Source: JAZLDV01 sp045614925
GTDB taxonomy: Bacteria; Bacillota_I; Bacilli_A; Erysipelotrichales; Coprobacillaceae
Assembly: GCA_045614925.1 (NCBI GenBank)
Contig: JAZLDV010000030.1
Span: 1-25,994, forward strand
Length of the DNA stretch: 25,994 bases
Reading direction: 5' to 3'
Shown here: positions 23,993-25,994 of the stretch, piece by piece
Numbering within the stretch: position 1 is the first letter of the stretch
How the letters are laid out: each line of letters starts with the position of its first letter
Translations under genes and position numbers: made by a program
Notes under the pieces: model-generated
Databases searched by the model: none
What the model saw: the letters and a program-made list of their open reading frames with translations, nothing else
Told to the model about the DNA's origin: nothing

Positions 23993-25251
23993 TTTATTTT
24001 ATTTAGTTTTTTCATATCACTCGTTCTACCATGTTTAAGTAGTCTTCTGTAATTTTCAGCAAGAGCTTTTTCATAGTTACTGCTCATCCATGGAATATAG
24101 AATTGTTTTGTTTTTAATGGTTCAGGAAGATATTGGATATATTCCCATAAATCAGGACGATTATAATCATAGCGTTCGTCTTCATCTAAACCTACTGGAG
24201 TTAACCTTAAATATGGTGGTGCTTCAAAGTGTCCATGTTTTAATACATCTAATGCACTGTTAATAGCAAGTTCAGATGACTTTGATTTAGGTGATAAACA
24301 TAAATCAATAATAACTTGAGCTATAGGGATTCTAGCTTCTGGAAAACCAATAATTTTAGCAGCCTGAAAAGCCATAACTGTTCTCATGCAGGCATTAGGA
24401 TTTGCTAATCCTATGTCTTCATAAGCAGTTGTGATTAGACGTCTTTCTAATGATTCAATATCATTTGCTTCGATAAGTTTAGCGAAATAATACATTGCTC
24501 CATTAGGATCGCTTCCTCTTATTGATTTTTGAAGACCACTTAATGTGTCATAATACTGATCTTCATCTTTGTCATATTTTGCATTCGCTGATAGATGATT
24601 GTCTTCTATTAGTTTTTTTGTAATATGATAATCATCACATAAGATTGAAGCAGTTTCTAAACAGTTATAGGCATAACGCACATCTCCGCTGCTAAGTGAG
24701 GCGATATATGAAATCGCATCATCATCAATGCTGTATTCATTGTTTAATCCTTTTTCACTTATGCATGCTTTTTTTAATCCTTCTTCTATATCTTCTTTAG
24801 ATAAAGCTTTCACTTCTATAATCTGACATCTTGAACGAATGGCTGGATTAATAGAATGATAAGGATTAGCAGTAGTGCATCCTACTATGATAAGTAATCC
24901 ATTTTCAATATGTGGTAATAAATGATCTTGTTTATCTTTGTTTAAACGATGAACCTCGTCTATGATCACAAATAGTTCACCACTTAATTTAGCTTCTTCA
25001 ATTATTATATCCATTTCTTTTTTGTTTCCAGTAGATGCATTGAATATGCGATATGGAATATTTAGATCATTAGCAAGTGCACTTGCTAATGTTGTTTTTC
25101 CACATCCTGGAGGACCATATAGAATAGTTGACATTGGATGTCTTTTTTTAACAAATTGAGTGAAAATTGCTTTTTCACCTACGATATGTTTCTGACCTAA
25201 AATATCATTTAAAGATTGAGGTCTCATTTTATATGCTAATGTATGTGCCAT
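23986..25251 (-). CDS. rarA: Replication-associated recombination protein A (RarA/MgsA)
   Basis: RarA is a clamp-loader-like AAA+ ATPase that acts at stalled replication forks and with recombination proteins. The 421-residue product has Walker A GPPGCGKT (46-53), Walker B DEVH (98-101), sensor 1 in TTANP, and an arginine finger in IRSRCQ (138-143). The family's C-terminal region follows with SGDVRYAYNCLE, KSIRGSDPNGAMYY, AYEDIGLANPNA and the tetramerisation portion ending YIPWMSSNYEKALAENYRR. A ribosome binding site AAAGGAAAGA precedes the ATG. It is divergent from dtd through an unusual shared promoter region. Confidence 0.97.
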   Translation of the reverse strand: MAHTLAYKMRPQSLNDILGQKHIVGEKAIFTQFVKKRHPMSTILYGPPGCGKTTLASALANDLNIPYRIFNASTGNKKEMDIIIEEAKLSGELFVIIDEVHRLNKDKQDHLLPHIENGLLIIVGCTTANPYHSINPAIRSRCQIIEVKALSKEDIEEGLKKACISEKGLNNEYSIDDDAISYIASLSSGDVRYAYNCLETASILCDDYHITKKLIEDNHLSANAKYDKDEDQYYDTLSGLQKSIRGSDPNGAMYYFAKLIEANDIESLERRLITTAYEDIGLANPNACMRTVMAFQAAKIIGFPEARIPIAQVIIDLCLSPKSKSSELAINSALDVLKHGHFEAPPYLRLTPVGLDEDERYDYNRPDLWEYIQYLPEPLKTKQFYIPWMSSNYEKALAENYRRLLKHGRTSDMKKLNKIKK

Positions 25252-25277
25252 TGTATCTTTCCTTTTTGTTTATTATT

Positions 25278-25286
25278 TGATAGAAT
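25278..25286 (+). promoter_or_regulatory. Extended -10 promoter for dtd
   Basis: TGATAGAAT, no good -35. The predicted start near 25293 lies inside the oppositely facing rarA -10. The ribosome binding site TAGGAGA follows at 25312-25318. Confidence 0.5.
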
Positions 25287-25287
25287 G

Positions 25288-25296
25288 ATTATATCA
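25288..25296 (-). promoter_or_regulatory. Extended -10 promoter for rarA
   Basis: On the minus strand this reads TGATATAAT, identical to the hup, miaB and mutS extended -10 boxes. Only 1 bp separates it from the dtd extended -10, and the two point toward each other. Confidence 0.55.
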
Positions 25297-25323
25297 TATT
25301 TTTAGAAGTGATAGGAGAAAGTT

Positions 25324-25776
25324 ATGAAAATAGTCGTACAAAAAGTAAAAGAATCTTCAGTTACTATAGATGGAACTGTTCATGGTAAAATTGATAAAGG
25401 ATATATGGTGTTAGTAGGATTTACTGATACTGATACACATGCTATTATCGATAAGATGGTAGATAAAATGATTGGTCTTAGAATTTTTGAAGATGAAAAT
25501 GGAAAAATGAATTTATCATTAAATGATGTGAATGGAAGTATTTTATCAATTTCTCAATTTACATTATATGCAGATTGCAGAAAAGGAAGAAGACCTGGAT
25601 TTACTGAAGCAGCTAAACCAGATATTGCTATTCCATTATATGAATATTTCAATAATAAAATTAAAGAATATAATATTCATCTAGAAACAGGAATTTTTGG
25701 TGCAGATATGAAAGTTTCTTTAATCAATGATGGTCCAACAACAATTATTTTAGATAGTCAGGAGATTTGTAAGTAA
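25324..25776 (+). CDS. dtd: D-aminoacyl-tRNA deacylase
   Basis: Dtd removes D-amino acids (and glycine mischarged on tRNA-Ala) from tRNAs as a proofreading step in translation. The 150-residue protein is the usual length. It has MKIVVQKVKESSVTI at the N-terminus, SQFTLYAD (77-84) and the Gly-cisPro motif NDGPTT with Gly137-Pro138, which together form the cross-subunit active site of the dimer. It is a single gene between the rarA divergent promoter region and its own terminator, and is followed by an rRNA operon. Confidence 0.98.
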   Translation: MKIVVQKVKESSVTIDGTVHGKIDKGYMVLVGFTDTDTHAIIDKMVDKMIGLRIFEDENGKMNLSLNDVNGSILSISQFTLYADCRKGRRPGFTEAAKPDIAIPLYEYFNNKIKEYNIHLETGIFGADMKVSLINDGPTTIILDSQEICK

Positions 25777-25803
25777 GAAATATAGAAATATATTTCTTTT
25801 TTT
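25775..25803 (+). terminator. Rho-independent terminator of dtd
   Basis: Arms AAGAAATATA (25775-25784) and TATATTTCTT (25789-25798), tetraloop GAAA, T run to 25803. The left arm starts inside the stop codon. Confidence 0.82.
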
Positions 25804-25875
25804 GTTGTTGTAAATGACAATATAAAGAAAAAATATATTTTTTTGACAAATTTCAAACTTTTTTTCAAAAAAGAC

Positions 25876-25904
25876 TTTACAAGAGGAAGATGGTGTGATA
25901 TTAT
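25876..25904 (+). promoter_or_regulatory. Strong rRNA-operon promoter
   Basis: -35 TTTACA (25876-25881), 17 bp, -10 TATTAT (25899-25904) with an extended TGA. A/T-rich tracts lie upstream, UP-element-like. The predicted start is near 25911, at the foot of a hairpin. Confidence 0.7.
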
Positions 25905-25910
25905 AACTGA

Positions 25911-25994
25911 GCACTCGACGAAACGGGTGGCAGGAACATTGAAAACTGAACAATAACACGTCAATAAGAATAAGAGAGTCAGAGAGATCTGACA
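25911..25994 (+). other. Leader of a ribosomal RNA operon (16S lies beyond the window)
   Basis: The transcript would begin with the hairpin CACTCG-ACGAAA-CGGGTG (25912-25929). Next comes GAACATTGAAAACTGAACAA (25933-25952), which resembles the boxA-type element found before 16S rRNA in many Firmicutes, and then a second hairpin GTCAGA-GAGA-TCTGAC (25978-25993). There is no open reading frame. The 16S sequence itself is not in the window, so this is a strong inference rather than proof. Confidence 0.75.

Noticed and set aside
25843..25848. TTGACA as a second complete rRNA promoter
   Set aside because: No -10-like hexamer occurs 16-18 bp downstream; the sequence there is A-rich without a TATAAT match.

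Overview
This window is a compact, AT-rich block of housekeeping and sporulation genes from a low-GC Gram-positive bacterium. The gene set points to the Bacilli lineage and to a spore-former. It has spoIVA, spoVS and cotE, the Bacilli-type cell-division and wall factors gpsB and a TseB-like protein, recU, rny and a ricA-type gene. Gene order follows several Bacillus subtilis neighbourhoods but with gaps. I suspect an Erysipelotrichales/Coprobacillaceae-type gut bacterium, but that is inference; there is no 16S sequence inside the window to prove it. I see no insertion sequence, integrase, CRISPR array, toxin-antitoxin pair or foreign island.

Layout. 1-863 (minus): 5' part of a uracil permease gene, cut by the left edge. 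1029-3628 (plus): spoIVA, hup (HU) and a YugP-like membrane zinc peptidase. 3689-5410 (plus): a tight tseB-like / dnaD / nth operon that meets ponA head-on at a perfect 28-bp palindromic terminator. 5427-8950 (minus): recU-ponA, overlapping by 7 nt. 9085-9417 (plus): gpsB, divergent from recU. 9471-9803: rnpB (RNase P RNA). 9952-13064: rodZ-pgsA-cinA(C-terminal domain)-recA operon. 13217-14776: rny. 14818-15907: ymdB and spoVS. 15998-17786: miaB-ricA. 17830-18327: cotE. 18399-23967: mutS-mutL-small membrane protein-miaA. 23986-25251 (minus): rarA. 25324-25776: dtd. 25876-25994: promoter and leader of a ribosomal RNA operon that runs off the right edge.

How the genes fit together. Cell-wall growth is represented by PBP1 (ponA), GpsB, a TseB-like membrane protein and RodZ. 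Genome maintenance is represented by RecA, RecU, RarA, MutS, MutL, endonuclease III, DnaD and HU. RNA metabolism is represented by RNase P RNA, RNase Y, RicA, MiaA, MiaB and Dtd. Sporulation is represented by SpoIVA, SpoVS and CotE, the first and last being the base-layer and outer-coat morphogenetic proteins.

The most notable signals are architectural. Nearly every terminator hairpin overlaps the stop codon of the gene it ends. Several promoters share an identical extended -10 box (TGATATAAT) with no good -35. The rarA and dtd promoters point across each other. Two genes (ymdB, spoVS) have hairpins placed directly before their ribosome binding sites. I did not find a convincing previously undescribed system; the findings are modest and are scored that way.
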